A DNA stretch of 64,000 bases from Nemophila menziesii (Eukaryota > Streptophyta > Magnoliopsida > Boraginales > Hydrophyllaceae): the NCBI GenBank assembly GCA_029959085.1, contig JARWIR010000013.1, positions 11,223,186 to 11,287,185 of the forward strand. Direction: 5' to 3'. This document shows, one piece after another, positions 1-12,271 of the stretch. Within the stretch, counting starts at the first letter, position 1. Every line of letters begins with the position of its first letter. A program made the translations under genes and the position numbers. Under the pieces are notes generated by a model, which searched no databases, had not been told where the DNA came from, and saw nothing but the letters and a program-made list of their open reading frames with translations.

Positions 1-125
1 TTCCAAGTAGATCGATAATTGAAAATATACACCTTATGCATGAATTATTGAGGGGTTATAGTAATATTAACTACTCGAGATGTACAAATAAGACCAACTT
101 GCAAAAAACGTATGATTGTATTTTA
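1..125 (+). pseudogene. LINE reverse transcriptase scrap (window edge)
   Basis: Frame 3 from base 3 reads a plant LINE RT palm segment: an SRSIIENIHLMHELLRG motif followed by KTNLQKTYDCI. The last part matches the family pattern K-D-L-x-K-A-Y-D, whose first Asp is a catalytic residue in motif A. Here that Asp is Asn and the Ala is Thr, so the copy is dead. Homology stops near base 125 and the upstream part lies outside the window. The segment resembles LINE-E (52906-54995), which has GRSMTEDIHIMQELLRG at the same place. It could be the left half of the LINE seen at 3455-4395, separated by the copia insertion between them, but that is inference. Confidence 0.7.
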
Positions 126-1079
126 CCGTTTTTACCCCTAAAACGGGTAACTGTATTAGATCAGAATGTCATTTTACCTTTACAATTTTGAGCTAAGAAT
201 AGTAGTTCATCTACTTGGCCTTTTCCTATTTCATATGATTTGTATAAAATAAAATGCTATAATTTGGGGTTTGTTCAACTCATACAGGTAAGCAATTACA
301 CAGTAGAATATATCAATGAGGTGTGTAAAGATAACCACGATATATATTATCATGTAGAAACACAATGAACATTATAAGTGTAAAAACATCTAAAAGAGAT
401 TAACTAGTTGTGTATAGGACAAGTAGTTGAGTTCATCTTTGTGCACAAATTTCACCAAAGTGTGAGTTGTGAATTTAAAAGGGTTTTCAACTCATGAGTG
501 TGTGATTAAAAACATGTGATGTGTATAAATGATTAGTAAGTATATTCAAGGAATTTTGAACAATTATAATCATATATAATTACATAGGAGACAATGACCT
601 CATATCGAGATAGAAAATGTAATTCTTCAAGTCAAAGGGGCTAGATAGAAGGACAGATTCAAGAGTGTTTTAGGTGAAGATATACAAAGTAGAGTTAATC
701 ATTTTAGTAATAATAAGCAAGTGATTGAATAAGTATTTGTCATATAAAAAACACCCTATGGGAAGGACTATATGCCAACAATGTCCCAAATTACCTAAAA
801 AGGTTTTTACTTAAAGAAAATAACACATATAAATCAAATAGAGGGGTAAAGATCGAGGGAATGTGTAATACTAATTTACATTAACAAACAAATAATTAAG
901 ATATAACTATACCAAGGGAACAAGTATGCGAACTGTTAGATTTGACATATGTGCATAAGGGTCTAACAATCTAGACAATTTAGCAATTTCTTCAAAACAA
1001 GGAGTTACAGGAAAAAAATCAACAAGTAACAAATAACTACAAAATATATCAAATACCAAAGGGATAGATGATCCTTTAC
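126..1079. other. unresolved AT-rich stretch, possible decayed copia pol
   Basis: No open frame above 60 codons. It lies downstream, in minus-strand reading, of the copia gag and protease remnants at 1080-2296, so it is where pol would be expected, but I could not recognise integrase or RT motifs. I see no 3' LTR of that element in the window. Confidence 0.3.
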
Positions 1080-2290
1080 CCGAGATCTATTTTCCATGTG
1101 ATTTTTGCATCCACCGTTAAGAATCTAAATGCCTATTTCATTTATTATCTTATCTCAAAATTTGCCTAATTTACGTTTCTCAAGCATCTTTCATGACAAA
1201 TAGACCATTTTATTTTCTTAATGCTCTCACCTACAATCATAAGGAGGTTGATATAGGTATCCATGGTGGTTTGGATCCTTCAGGGTTAGTAATACCTTTT
1301 ACAATCTATTTTGGAATTAGCCAAGGAGGTACTAAAGAACTGAATTCAAGTTTTTTTCTATAAACACAATAAGATGCAAAATGACCAAATTTTTCGCAAT
1401 AGGTGAAAGATAATTTTTATGATGAGAGAAAGATGCAAATGATAATGATAAGATTTTAAATAAATATATCTCATGCATCTTGATTGATCATAAGATCAGA
1501 ACTAAAACCGATTTCTCAAGAAGAGGATTTTGATCATAAGATAAAATATCTAAAAATGGTTGTTCTTTCAAAATATTTAGTAAATTAAAATAAAGGACCT
1601 CTATTCTTTATGCAAGAGACCATTTCTTTAAAAATTCTTTAATTTTATTAAAGGAGTGATATGGTTTCAAAACAGTACTTTTCATTATTTTTCAAAGAAC
1701 CATTCAAATTTAAAAAGAACTGTAGACATTCCTTTGTTTGTTTTTTAACTCTTTAACAAAAGATTGTTTGCTTTAACATGAAGTTCAAGAGTTTTAAAAA
1801 GAATTTCACATAAGATATCATAATCATTCTCATCATAATAATCATAAGAGGATGAAATGGAGCTAGAATAAACTTCTACCCAAGAGTTGACCACATAGAC
1901 AACAAAATTGTGATCATTATTTTCTCCTTTTTTTCTCGCAACCAACATTAGCGATTTCATAAGATAGCTCCAATCATTTCCAAAGGGAATGAACCGATGA
2001 TAAATCTTATATTCGTTGCTTTTTCATTTTGTGGGAGTTTCCCTTTGTCCTCATTGGTGAGCTTTACGAAGGATGTTGCTTCTTGGTTTAGCATGAAGGG
2101 TTTTTTTCTAGTGAGATTCCAAAGATCTTTATCTATACTTTGTAGATATTCTTCCATTTTTTTATCCATGAGATATAGTTTGTTCCTACAAAATATGGAA
2201 GTCTAGTAGTAGAAGATTCTTCCAAAAGATTAGACTTTATGTAGTTGACTCTACTTATGATTAAGCTATTAACATAGAGTTAGGCTCTGA
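1080..2290 (-). pseudogene. copia (SIRE/Maximus-like) gag and start of pol, broken
   Basis: Minus-strand reading begins just after the primer binding site. The segment KKMEEYLQSIDKDLWNL and the downstream 70-codon piece (2169-1957) resemble the N-terminal half of SIRE-type copia gag, where a Y-W-x-x-x-M pattern leads into a helical capsid-like domain. The 71-codon piece at 1960-1745 looks like the acidic, helical gag C-terminal region. A zinc knuckle follows near 1405-1355 as FTYCEKFGHFASYC: its first Cys is Phe (TTC for TGC), while the second Cys, His and last Cys remain. Downstream, NRHLDS near 1110 may be a decayed copy of the protease site usually written YLDSG. Many stops and frameshifts are present, so it is non-coding now. 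The assignment to SIRE/Maximus is from motif memory. Confidence 0.6.
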
Positions 2291-2296
2291 TACCAA
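2283..2296 (-). other. primer binding site (initiator tRNA-Met)
   Basis: The minus strand reads TTGGTATCAGAGCC, the standard copia PBS complementary to the 3' end of initiator methionine tRNA. It sits five bases after the LTR end at 2302, as expected for minus-strand DNA priming. This fixes the orientation of the LTR at 2302-3442 as a 5' LTR on the minus strand. Confidence 0.85.
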
Positions 2297-2301
2297 CTAT
2301 T

Positions 2302-3442
2302 TGTCCTAGAGAGGGAGGTGGTGGTTGATTAGGTATCTAATATAATAAATTTGAAATTAAAAATTAATCAATCCTATGTTTTGGTAATATTTATCAAAGC
2401 TATATGGAAAACTTTAAAGGATGATACAATAAGAGAAATGAGAGTTTGTTTAATTACTAACCTAGATAGTTTTGAATATAACTTAGAGGAAAGAACCATG
2501 ACTAATATATAAGGAAATAAATATATGTAAATGCTCTCTTAGTTAATTTATAAACACCTAAAAGGATCATGAAGTGGAGATGACAATGATTTTATAATTA
2601 AGCTAAGAAATATATAAGAAGATATGTAAAGAGTAAGGGTTAGAGATTAGATAATAGTTTTAGGGTCGTTCTCACTCCGAAAGGCTTAGTATCATTTTCT
2701 TGGAGGTGAAATAAAAACCTTTACAATGAGGTTTTTGGGGCTATTAACGTAGATTATTGGAATTTATGTCTAACGGGCAGATACCATGTAGTGTTTCATG
2801 CAGTAGTTACCCAATGGCTACCTATGGTATACTAGACTCATTCTTAGGTAACTGGAACTTGTCTTTATAAACCTCTTTTGTGTCCAAAAAAACAAGATAT
2901 CATTATAAACGGGACCACTCTTTCGATAGAATCGGTATCCCAAAGACTCTCTAACTTGAACCCAATTTTTATAGCAGCACTTCTCAAATGGAAAAACTTT
3001 CAACACAAGAAATATTAGTTATAAAATTTTAAGAAAGTTTGTCACTAAACTCAAGAGACAACTCCAAACACACACAAATATATAACAAGAATAGTGTACA
3101 AGATATCTTATGTCAAAAAGAACAAATAAATGTGTGATGTAATGCTTAAATGAACATGATCTCAACATGAAAAGTGTTCAAAAACTATATATGGGCAAGT
3201 TTTAAGTTGAAATCTTTTCTCAATTCATTATTCATAAAAATGTGTGCCTAAGAATCATTCAAATGATATATTTATGCCTACAAGTGATTCAAAGTGTATT
3301 AACTTTAAGTGATAGATGTTTATGCCAAATAATGATGTAATTTATGTTTTAGGAGTGATTGTACAATTTTATGCAATTATTACTAACACACCTAAGGATT
3401 TGTCACATTAAAACAACTAATGAAATGGACTATTTTCCAACA
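2302..3442 (-). mobile_element. 5' LTR of a minus-strand copia element
   Basis: On the minus strand the LTR starts TGTTGGAAAATAG at 3442 and ends CTCTCTAGGACA at 2302, giving TG...CA ends and a length of about 1141 bp. The PBS follows directly. Near its start it carries GTTTTAATGTGACAAATCC, also present at the start of the solo LTR at 36250-37820; both end with a CTCTAGGAC motif. The two LTRs therefore belong to related families. No second LTR was found, so the element is truncated on its 3' side or runs out of the window at base 1. The right flank begins CTAAA, the expected half of a 5-bp TSD. Confidence 0.75.
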
Positions 3443-3454
3443 CTAAATTTCTTT

Positions 3455-4395
3455 TCAAAGGAGGTAAGGAAATTATACTAAAAGCAGTCATACAGGCTAT
3501 ACATATGTATGTTATGTATGTATTTCAGATTATTATAGTTGTTTGTGAACATATTGAAAGCCTAATTTCTAAATTTTGGTGGGCAGGTGGGGATAAGAAC
3601 ACAACTCTCGGTCAATATGAATGAATTAAAAAAAGAAGGCTATAAGTTACTTAGGATCCAGAAAATTGAAAGTTATGAACAAATCACTACTTGCATCTAT
3701 GATTGGAAAATAATGTGTAACGCAAATTAATTACTTTCTAAATTGTATAAGGTTGTCTTTTACCATAATAGTAACTTATCTAAAGTAAAAAAGGTCAAAA
3801 TCTAATATGGGGATTGAGTAGTTTGATAATTATTAAAAGTATAATTGAAGAAGAAAAGGATTAGAAAGTGGGAGATTGGAAATTAGGAGAGTATATGGGA
3901 CTCTACATGGATCCTAGGTATATATAAACCTAGCAAACCCTAATATACCTTATAAAAATGGTTAAAGACTTGTATATACATGATTCACTTATGTGGAAGG
4001 AAAAACTGATCTATGAGACTTTCTCCCAAGGTACTACAAAAATCATTGTGGAGATTAATACTCCATACTTGTCATGTAATGATATATCTTATTGGAATTT
4101 CTCCAAAGATTGAAACATAACTACGTGTGGAGTATATTCAAAATATGAGGGAAAAGATGAACTTAAAAAGGAGGAGGATGAGACCCTCTCGAAATCATTT
4201 AAGCATCCTAATACTCTTTGAGATACTATATGGGACCTTTAAGGTTCCACCAAAAGTTAAAAACTTCCTATTAAGGGCATGTAAAAATGGTTTAGAATCT
4301 GAAGCTAATAAATTCCAAAGAAAATATGATTTGAATATTATTTGCAAAATGTGTAAAATGGAAAAGGAGAATACAAAGCATCTTCTCTTTTAATA
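3455..4395 (+). pseudogene. LINE ORF2 remnant: RT thumb to zinc-binding domain
   Basis: Frames switch several times but the order matches a plant L1-type ORF2. It starts FKGGKEIILKAVIQAI (the usual GGREVLIKSVLQAIP box) and continues ESLISKFWWAGGDKN (the ISKFWW box). It ends with the zf-RVT region, PKVKNFLLRACKNG and then CKMCKMEKENTKHLLF, a Cys-x2-Cys plus E-x-x-x-H-L-L-F pattern. Upstream RT catalytic motifs and any RNase H are missing. The copia LTR ends 12 bases upstream and a probable gypsy LTR begins just downstream, so insertions may have cut the LINE on both sides. Confidence 0.75.
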
Positions 4396-4399
4396 CACT

Positions 4400-5929
4400 T
4401 AGGTTAGGTGGTGTCCCTGAAGCATGATATAAAAATAAACACCACAGATAATACTCTTTGCAAGTTTACAAGTCGTCCCAAGTAATAAAGTGATAAGATT
4501 ATCGATCTCCACAAGGATTATAAATCTATAATCGTTCTTTTGGTATATACCTAGGATGTCCGTTAAGCATAAACTAGAATTGAAATACATAATTTTTTGT
4601 TTAAATTACTGCAAGATGAAATAAAATGATAAAAATGGTTTTCAAATATAAATATAAAGTAAAATTACAGGACTAAAATACAAATACAAAGAAATATGGA
4701 AAGATATAGCTCTAGAATGCTTGTACTCCCCACTAGTATGAAATGGGACTTTTCGTGATATAAGGGCAAAAAAAGAGAATTTATTGCTAACCGAGATTCT
4801 AAGGTCACCCTAAATCTCACTCGAGTAAGTAGGGGTTGCTATTTAATCCTAGGAACCTCTCCCTAGTAATCCTAATAAATTATCTGACACCAAGGTCTAA
4901 CCCTAAATTGATTACCCGACTAGTTTTAATCTTCTGATTTAAACTGAGTCAAACGTTAATAGTCCTAATTCTATATATTGACCCCCTTTTCCATGTGTAT
5001 TTTAATCCCTATCACATTTCAATACTTGATCATAATATATGAATTCAACAATTAACATAAAAATTATAAACAATAATAAATCATCTATTCAATTGAATCA
5101 TAAGATGTCTAGGGCTCATACATAAGTAACTTCAAGCTAAAATATGTTTAGTTCATTATAGAAATATGGACTACAAATTAAAATTTATTAATAATTACAA
5201 TAAATATTAAAAAGATTAAAGCTTTACAGAATGTGTAAAAATTGATGGAAAATGATAAAACTTTGTTGAATCCTTGTTTCTTTTGATTTCTCCTTGCTCC
5301 AAGTGTGTTATCTCTTACTTTCGCTGATAAGTGATTTTTTTAAAGTCTAAAACTGATATACTGCCTCTAAAACATTTTCTATAAATCGGACCCACATAGG
5401 TGGGTCAAAAGTGGGCTAATGGTCCTTTTGTTGAAACTGGAAATCTGGGTTCTTTACGGCAAAACATTCATAACTTCTTTACTTAAACTCATAAATGACC
5501 TTCCTTTATTCTTACACAAACTATACTCCAAGGCCTATCTAGCGCCAGAAGAGCTTGCTCAGAATCCTTACAATTAATTATAGCAATTTCCCAAAGTTGA
5601 CTATAATGTTTTGTTGGCACTTGTGCTTGTATAACTAGTGAAACTTCTGGTTGCTTTGCTTCTCTTGGGCTCTTTGAAATTCGACTCGAGGTTTTCCTTA
5701 TATTTTTAACTTCTTAGTTTCATTTTTTGTCTCTGTATCATCCGTGTTCCTATGAGCTGCACACTCAACATACAAATCATCTCTAATTGCTCAAAAACAC
5801 ATAAATAACAAAGGTTAGCTAAAAACTCAAATAATTCCAGATGAAGGGATGGATCCCACTTTTAATCTCAAAACTCCCCTGAAATGATGTCTCGTGTGTC
5901 TCAAACGTGTCACAAAATACAAGACATCA
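4400..5929 (-). mobile_element. probable decayed Ty3/gypsy (Athila/Tat-like) LTR
   Basis: The plus strand from about 4415 reads GTCCCTGAAGCATGATATAA. This lines up without gaps with a common complement of the Athila/Tat PBS region, GTCCCCGGCAACGGCGCCAA, differing mostly where C or G has become A or T. It is followed by AAGTCGTCCCAAGTAATAAA and ATCGATCTCCACAAGGATTA, which resemble the usual LTR end of these elements. On the minus strand a TGATGTCTTGTATTTTGTGA start at 5929 would give an LTR of about 1.5 kb. There is no coding sequence. Identification is from remembered consensus, without alignment, and the boundaries are approximate. Confidence 0.4.
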
Positions 5930-6286
5930 TAAAGCCACATGGTATGTGAAATTATTAGGGTTCTAGACTAGAAATGAAAATACTTGTAGATTTGATAAAT
6001 GGATATTGATCATCATTAGTATTAAGGAAAAATCTAATTTTTTTACCTCTATTATTGAGATGCTTGCCATGATTTGCCTGGCATGTGTAGAAAACCTGAA
6101 ATGAATTCTTGTTTTATTAACAAGAAGTTAGACCCTAGGTGCATTGATTTGAAAGCCTTGATTGCTTGTCACGAGTTCTTTGATTTGAGTGATAATAAAT
6201 GTACAACTGAGGGAAGTCCATTTTTTCTCAGTATGAAATATAAAGAAGACAAAAAAATGATAATTATAATGATAAGACTCCTAATG
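5930..6286. other. no recognisable gene
   Basis: An open frame of 73 codons starts at 6074 (MPGMCRKPEMNSC) but I recognise nothing in it. It runs into the RNase H remnant that starts at 6287 and may be unrecognised linker sequence of that LINE. Confidence 0.3.
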
Positions 6287-6610
6287 AAATTATAGTTGAT
6301 GCATCTTATATTGACAATACTCAAATGGAAAGTGCGGGTTGTGTAGTAGTAAATTTGTAAGGAGCTATCATATAATGATGTGCTTGGAGTTACAAGGCGG
6401 AATCTCCAACTAAATTAAAGGCTATAGGTGTGAGGAACATAGTTATTTTTGGCACGCACCTACCCAAAATTTGAAGTCTGTATTTTGAATTATTGTATTA
6501 GCATTATTAAATCGCTAGTTGATCAAACAGTTCCTACACATACAAAACTTTGTATACTGAGGAACAAAGGGGCTAACTGAAAAGCCAAACAACAACTGAA
6601 TAACCTGTTG
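6287..6610 (+). pseudogene. LINE RNase H domain remnant
   Basis: The frame reads VDASYIDNTQMESAGCVVVN, matching the first strand of plant LINE RNase H (pattern N-V-D-A-S-x, first catalytic Asp). After several stops it continues KAESPTKLKAIGVRNIVIF, where the E of AES matches the second catalytic position in the first helix. Only the N-terminal half of the domain can be followed, and stop codons lie inside it. A separate RNase H remnant occurs 1 kb downstream, so this is its own insertion or a duplicate. Confidence 0.55.
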
Positions 6611-6949
6611 TTTGGAAATTCAACATTTAATACCCTCCTTCCGTAATTAGTTAGTTTAGTTTTGATTGACAACAAGCCTTTGAGCGTTAGATATATTTTT
6701 CTAAAAATAACCATTATCTTTACATTAATTTTTATTTATGGCTAAAAAAATCATTTTTACATGTAAATATTATATAGGTTTTGATCATATCTTCAAATTT
6801 ACTTATTTGAAGTATTTCAATTCCAAAATATCAAACTACAAAAATGGCATGTAACCCTAGTTAGAGTAGAAATTTCACAAGAGAATTATAGGACAGGGCA
6901 TTAGAGATAGGTGATAAGGGATAGGGGTAAGGTATATTTTAGGTGATTA

Positions 6950-7820
6950 AACGAGATTTGGTGCTTGTCCCCTACGCACTGAGGTTTGAAACGATGTGGG
7001 TGCCCATAGTCAAATCAGTCTTGAGGGATTTGGAAATTATGACTCTTGGATCCTTAATACTATTAAAAAAGGTACAATAGGGGGTGATGAAAATTTTCTT
7101 ACGACCTTTTTTATTCATCACCATTTGGAACATTTGGACTTGTAAGAATGTAGTGTCTTTTTAAAGTCATTATGACGTTTTGATGAAGGGCATTTTTAAG
7201 GAAGACTGAGATATTTATAAAGGAAGAGATTCTCTTGACGCTAGACACCCCAATACTCAAGAGATTTTTGTCCAAGATGGCGACCCCTCTTTCGACCTTA
7301 CTATTTATCATGATGCTTATTTTGTCAGAGAACATGAGCCTATAGGTTTTGCAATCCAAGGTAAGGATACATCCAAGTTACATGTTTTTTGCAAAGGCAA
7401 CACAGTTTGGTGTGTTTCTATTATCGAAAGTGAAGCTGCAACAATTTTATTGGATTCTAATGATGCAAACTCTTTCACATATGGAAAAAGTACTATTCAC
7501 ACCGATGAACTCGGGGCTACCCAAGGTCTTATCTCAAGATATGAATCTCGTTAGAAAACTCGGTCTCTTATGCAAAAAGTTATAACCATTATTTACCATA
7601 GGTTTCGTATTTTCATTGAGTATATTTCTAAGATTAGGAATGTAGAGACAAACATTTCTGAATATTTTTAATTGTGATCTCATTCCAGATAATTGGTTAT
7701 CGACGTCGAATTCCGATTTGATCGGGTCTCTGGAAAGCTATGTAACCGATTCAGTATCAGTTAAATGCCTGTATTCTCTTTCCTGCTATTTTAATTTATA
7801 TTATGTTTATTAAAAAAAAG
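6950..7820 (+). pseudogene. 3' part of a LINE: linker, RNase H and tail
   Basis: In order: FITIWNIWTCKNVVSF at about 7110-7160, the W-x-I-W-x-x-R-N box that joins the zinc-binding region to RNase H in plant LINEs; then DLTIYHDAYF (first catalytic Asp), WCVSIIESEAATILLDSNDA (helix with the second acidic residue) and STIHTDELG (third Asp). A TAG follows at about 7552. The 3' untranslated region ends in a short A run near 7811-7818. The RNase H part (7258-7551) is open for nearly 100 codons, so decay here is modest. Upstream, an ALRFETMWVP stretch near 6980 resembles the R-F-E-x-M-W box of LINE ORF2 but is out of place, so the 5' limit is uncertain. Confidence 0.6.
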
Positions 7821-8021
7821 ATTGGCATTAAGGAATTCCATTACTCGCAAATAATAATTTGTTGACCAAATGCAAATTAATATATTTTTTAAAAAGAAAC
7901 TTAAATATTTTTTGACTTTAATATAATTCGTTTTTTTCCATTATATAAGACTAGGGGGTGGGGGGTTGTGTGCAAATTTACCATAAAAGTTGAGAAATAA
8001 GTACAACGTAAGTAAAAAATT

Positions 8022-8535
8022 AGTGGAGTATTAAGGGATGAAGATGGCAATTATATAACGGGTTTCTCGGGCTCATGCATTGCAGGATCATCATTCCGTT
8101 CGGAGGTTCTAGCATTGCACTATGGATTAAAGTGGGTCATTGCGCGGGGAATAAAGAACTTAGCGGTAGAGACTGACTCGAGTGAGCTTCACGCGCTAGT
8201 GAAGGGCGGTGGTAGCTCAAAGAGTTGGAATTGCCACATTGGACGGGATTGTCAAGAGATGCTACGAGTGCATTGTGGATTTGAGTTATGTTCGATATAC
8301 AGGGAAGCGAACACTTGCGCAGACATTCTTGCGAAGAAGGGCACAGCTTCAAGTGAAGGTCCTCGTATGCTGGATGATCTACCGGACTATTTATGGGATA
8401 GCGTGACTAAGGATAGGAGTGGATGTGCGATTCCTAGACTAGTTATTGACTCTCTGTGAGAGTTTAGTTGTTTAGTTATTCTATTCAACTTCGGCTTTAT
8501 GCCTCATTTGTATGAGATAAAAAAAAATAGACTTT
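8022..8535 (+). pseudogene. LINE-A 3' fragment: RNase H, stop codon and tail
   Basis: An open frame from 8022 to the TGA at 8457-8459 encodes 145 residues of RNase H without the first strand. It reads LRDEDGNYITGFSGSC, then RSEVLALHYGLKWVIARGI (helix with catalytic Glu), then VETDSSELHALVKGGGSSKS (catalytic Asp), then YREANTCADILAKKG (last acidic residue). It closes with DYLWDSVTKDRSG and PRLVIDSL. The 3' untranslated region TTCGGCTTTATGCC ends in A9 near 8520. An upstream TAA at 8013 and loss of homology mark 5' truncation, the usual outcome of LINE insertion. It is closely related to the LINE-A copy at 12207-18587 and the fragment at 34825-35400. No promoter or start is visible, so it is not expected to be expressed. 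Confidence 0.85.
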
Positions 8536-8539
8536 ATTA

Positions 8540-10440
8540 ATAAATTCTTTTAACTCCTATTTTATCATGATGTCTGAAAATTTCAATCCCGGCCTAGTAA
8601 AATCTTTGACTCAACACTTGACCCAAACATAAGTGTTCTCAAAACCTCAGAATAACTTGGATTAACAATTTAACATAACATGGTTGATCACGAGTTCACG
8701 ACATAAACACAAACCTTGCGAGTATATTCCACGCATTATGAAATATTATATAGTAAAACTGTTTGCACGCTTGCAATCTGAACGCAAGAAGATTTGATGA
8801 ATATACTCTCATGCTGCTCACGTGGCAGAAATTAAGGGGTTGTTTGGACATATGTGTGATATGATTGGAGGAAGAGGCAGAAGAGAAGAAAAGCAGTTGG
8901 ACAGTTGATAAAATCACAGCTAATCTACTCACCGACTTGTTGGACACAACGAAACTACCTTACTGTTTCACTCCCACTGTGTGACAGCAGGTGGTTACTA
9001 TTTATTGTCGGTTGGAGCAGTCTTGCTCTTAATACTATTAGTTACCATATGGAGAAACTCAAGTTGTTTTTCTTCTGATAATAATAATAAAGACAACAAT
9101 AATAAAGACTAAAGAATGTATTAATTATTTAGAGTTGGATTTTTTTTGTAATTTATGTGGGAAAGATTTTGAGTCAACAAGCACCACCTTTTGATTGTCT
9201 TTATTCGAGGATTATTTGGGTTGAGATAAAGTCTTAGCTAGGATTGGATAAGAAAATGAACACGCTCCTAAGTGTTTCAAATTGGCTTAAAAAGTTTAAA
9301 GTTAGAATAAATTGGAAGAGAAAAGTATAGAGGATTGGATTTGGAGCTATCATGTATTGTATTTAAAAAGTAAGAAATCACCTAACTATGAGAGGTGAAT
9401 TTTCATCTAAAGAAACGGTTACCAAAGAAATTAAGTGGTGTATTTTTTCCATTTTATTTTTCTTGTTCCCTTATCATTGGTTTATAGATAATTAATCATT
9501 GGTTTATGGATGATACTAGGCGACTAACTTGTATTATATTAGTATGAGATAGTCGTATTTAGCTTCTTAGTTGTTATCTTAAACTTTTTAACTTAGGTTG
9601 GTAACTCTCTTGTATAATGTACAATTATTTTTTTATTAACACAACCATTTACCTAACCAAAAAATAAAATAAAAATAAGTCTAACCATAAATAAACAATT
9701 CTAAATGTCTTTTATGGTATATAATTTTATGGGTCTTTTATGAAGATCCAGATATAGGTAAATTTAGGCTAAATTCAATCTTTAATGGTTTAAATAGATA
9801 TAATTAGAGGTCAAATTTTTCATGTATTTTAATTATTGACTTTTAAATTTTGTTATAATCCAACAACTTACTTATTTCAAACTCTTAAATTCAAGAGTTA
9901 TCCCACAACCCAATTACCTAACCCCAACTGGTTCAGCTTTAGATTTCTACCTTATAGAGTCCAACGTTTTTTATCTAATACCATACATACCCCTACTACT
10001 AAATATCATATCTAATATCTACTATATTTATCGATTCTGTTACACAACTTTCCATTCTTCAATCCAACACTACAATTCACAACCAAGCCTGTTACAACAC
10101 TCTGGTCCATCTCTTCATATGTACCCTGCTTCCATGGACGAAGCCGCGATCTAGAACATACCATACCATGAACGACATCTATAGTAAAATTTCTCAAACA
10201 CGAAGCTTAAAGCCATGAACAAACAAAGCTTCGATGAACGAAAATCATTGCTGCGAAACTTCGTTCTAAACTTCATAAACGAATCCATGAATGCGGTTTC
10301 GAAGAAGTACAGATTTGACGGATCTAGAGTTTCTCCATTCGACTGAGAAGAACTAAGTTAAGCTTCTTCGTTCAATAAAAGTTTGTTTTCTCAATGTATA
10401 TTTAGTTGTTCAAACTTGCTGAGTTTTTACATAGGTAGCT
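8540..10440. other. AT-rich non-coding stretch
   Basis: Nothing recognisable as a gene. It includes a (ATA/AAT)-rich patch near 9080-9105 and scattered short purine tracts. Open frames here are under 85 codons with no familiar motifs. Confidence 0.5.
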
Positions 10441-10870
10441 TATATACACCATCACTCTTAACGCACAAACCATCAAAATAACAAAGGTAACCCACCCCCT
10501 TTTAACTCGATAAAAAGCGTAAACCGCCAATTTGCTCGAACACACCATCAAAATAATAAACATTACCCACCAACTAAAAATTAGACTTCTGTAGTGTTCC
10601 GTGTACCACCATTCTTGAAAGACAACCTATCACAAAAACAAACATTACCCACCCCCATACTACCCAATACAGAATATTTGTGCAATTGTTCATTTACTGT
10701 TTTGCCTTTCATCTTCGTTTTCGAAGCACTTTGTTCATCGCCACCCGTTTCTTTCTTGTTTTTGGTGTTAGTCGGAACCTCTCCAACGAAGTTATCATCG
10801 CTTATTTGATGGGTCGTCTTCGTCTTCTTCTGAACCTTATTTTTTCCGCCATCATTACACTATTCTAACT
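10441..10870. repeat. short dispersed repeats (ACC-rich)
   Basis: The string CCATCAAAATAA followed by AAA and an ACCCACC block occurs near 10470 and again near 10547, and a third looser copy (ACAAACATTACCCACCCCC) near 10638. No gene is evident. The repeat runs up to the 69-bp duplication that follows. Confidence 0.45.
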
Positions 10871-11006
10871 TTTGACTAATTGCATGGAATCAGGGAAATT
10901 TGTTTTGGTAACTAAATTTTAATTAATGGGTTATTAATTTTTGACTAATTGCATGGAATCAGGGAAATTTGTTTTGGTAACTAAATTTTAATTAATGGGT
11001 TACTAA
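10871..11006. repeat. tandem duplication, 2 x 69 bp
   Basis: The block beginning TTTGACTAATTGCATGGAAT at 10871 recurs at 10940, nearly identical over the whole unit. The first differences are near the unit end (TTATTAATT against TTACTAAGG). The near identity suggests a recent local duplication. Confidence 0.9.
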
Positions 11007-12194
11007 GGGCAGGATGGTCATTTGAGGTGGGTTGAACTTGATGGGCAATCAACCATCCTTCGTGGATTCTCTAAGTCAATAACCCTAAATTCAACTTTTT
11101 TCAATTAATTTTTTTTCAACTTTAGATAATAAAAAATAAAATCCTTCCATTATATTTACATATAGTTCCAATTAATATATAACTATTTAAATAAATGTTC
11201 ATGGACATTATATATTTTTTATAATAATTAATCAACCTCTATAAATATTTCTAGGTATTTCTCATTTAAATGTATAAAATAATATATTATTATGAAATAA
11301 AGAGAAAAAAATGTAAAGTTTAAAAATATATAACAAAAAAAATTATCTATATAAATTATAATATAAAAACATTGATGTAAGTACTACTGAAAAATTATAA
11401 ACTATATAAGTAAATGTTTAAAATTTAAAAAAGAAAAAAAATAAATGAAAAGAAAACGAAAATAGCAAGTTGAGTTTTTTTCAAGAGATGTATTGTAAAA
11501 AACTGTGAAATACGGATGTACAGAATAGAGATCCATAACATATGATAACTGTTGGAGACTTAAAAAGAGATTTTCAATTCCCAATTACAACTAAAAGTCA
11601 CAATATAAAAGTTGTTGGACTCAGCCTTAGTATTAGTATATAGAGAATAACACGTATACAAGATTAAGATTTTTGTAGGTAGTTTTATTTCTTATTGATT
11701 GATTTTGATGGAGTATGAATATGTCTGAACTTCCAAAACAATTGTCTAATACGTAAAGATATATATCATTCCTATTTGATTCATACATACATCAAATCTT
11801 ATACAGAAGTTCTAATCATCAATTAAATCGTTTCTCTTTCATAATTATTTATTTTCTTTCTTTTTTGTTTAATTTCATATAAAGTGACACATAGGATGTG
11901 AAATAAGGATGAAGCAAAATCTGTTTTGATATCATAAATAGATAATTATTTTGAAACTACAACTATAATAATTGGATATTTATTTAAGAACAGAGTATTT
12001 TAGATCTAATTCTCTTATAAAATTTGTTTATATATCAGATTCTAAGAAATTAATTGGGGTACGCGAAATTTGATCTGAACTATCAACGAACCAAAAAAAA
12101 AACCTCTCAACTTTTTTCACTATTGTCTTTATTAAAATATTAAAAATTATGTTTTCAATAAATATTTTAAAGATAAAAAAGTTAATAATCACTA
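11007..12194. other. very AT-rich non-coding stretch
   Basis: No gene or element was recognised. The segment is the left flank of the LINE-A insertion. The last bases, TTCATAATTTAT at 12195-12206, are one copy of that element's target-site duplication. Confidence 0.5.
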
Positions 12195-12271
12195 TTCATA
12201 ATTTATTTATTTTTGCATACATCTGTGGCTTAAAGCCGAAGTTGATTAAAATTACATCAACTACACTCTCA

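Noticed and set aside
1117..3447. CTAAA repeats at 1121 and 3443 as a TSD for the copia element
   Set aside because: The left site is not next to any LTR end that resembles the right LTR; a 5-base match is expected by chance in this composition.
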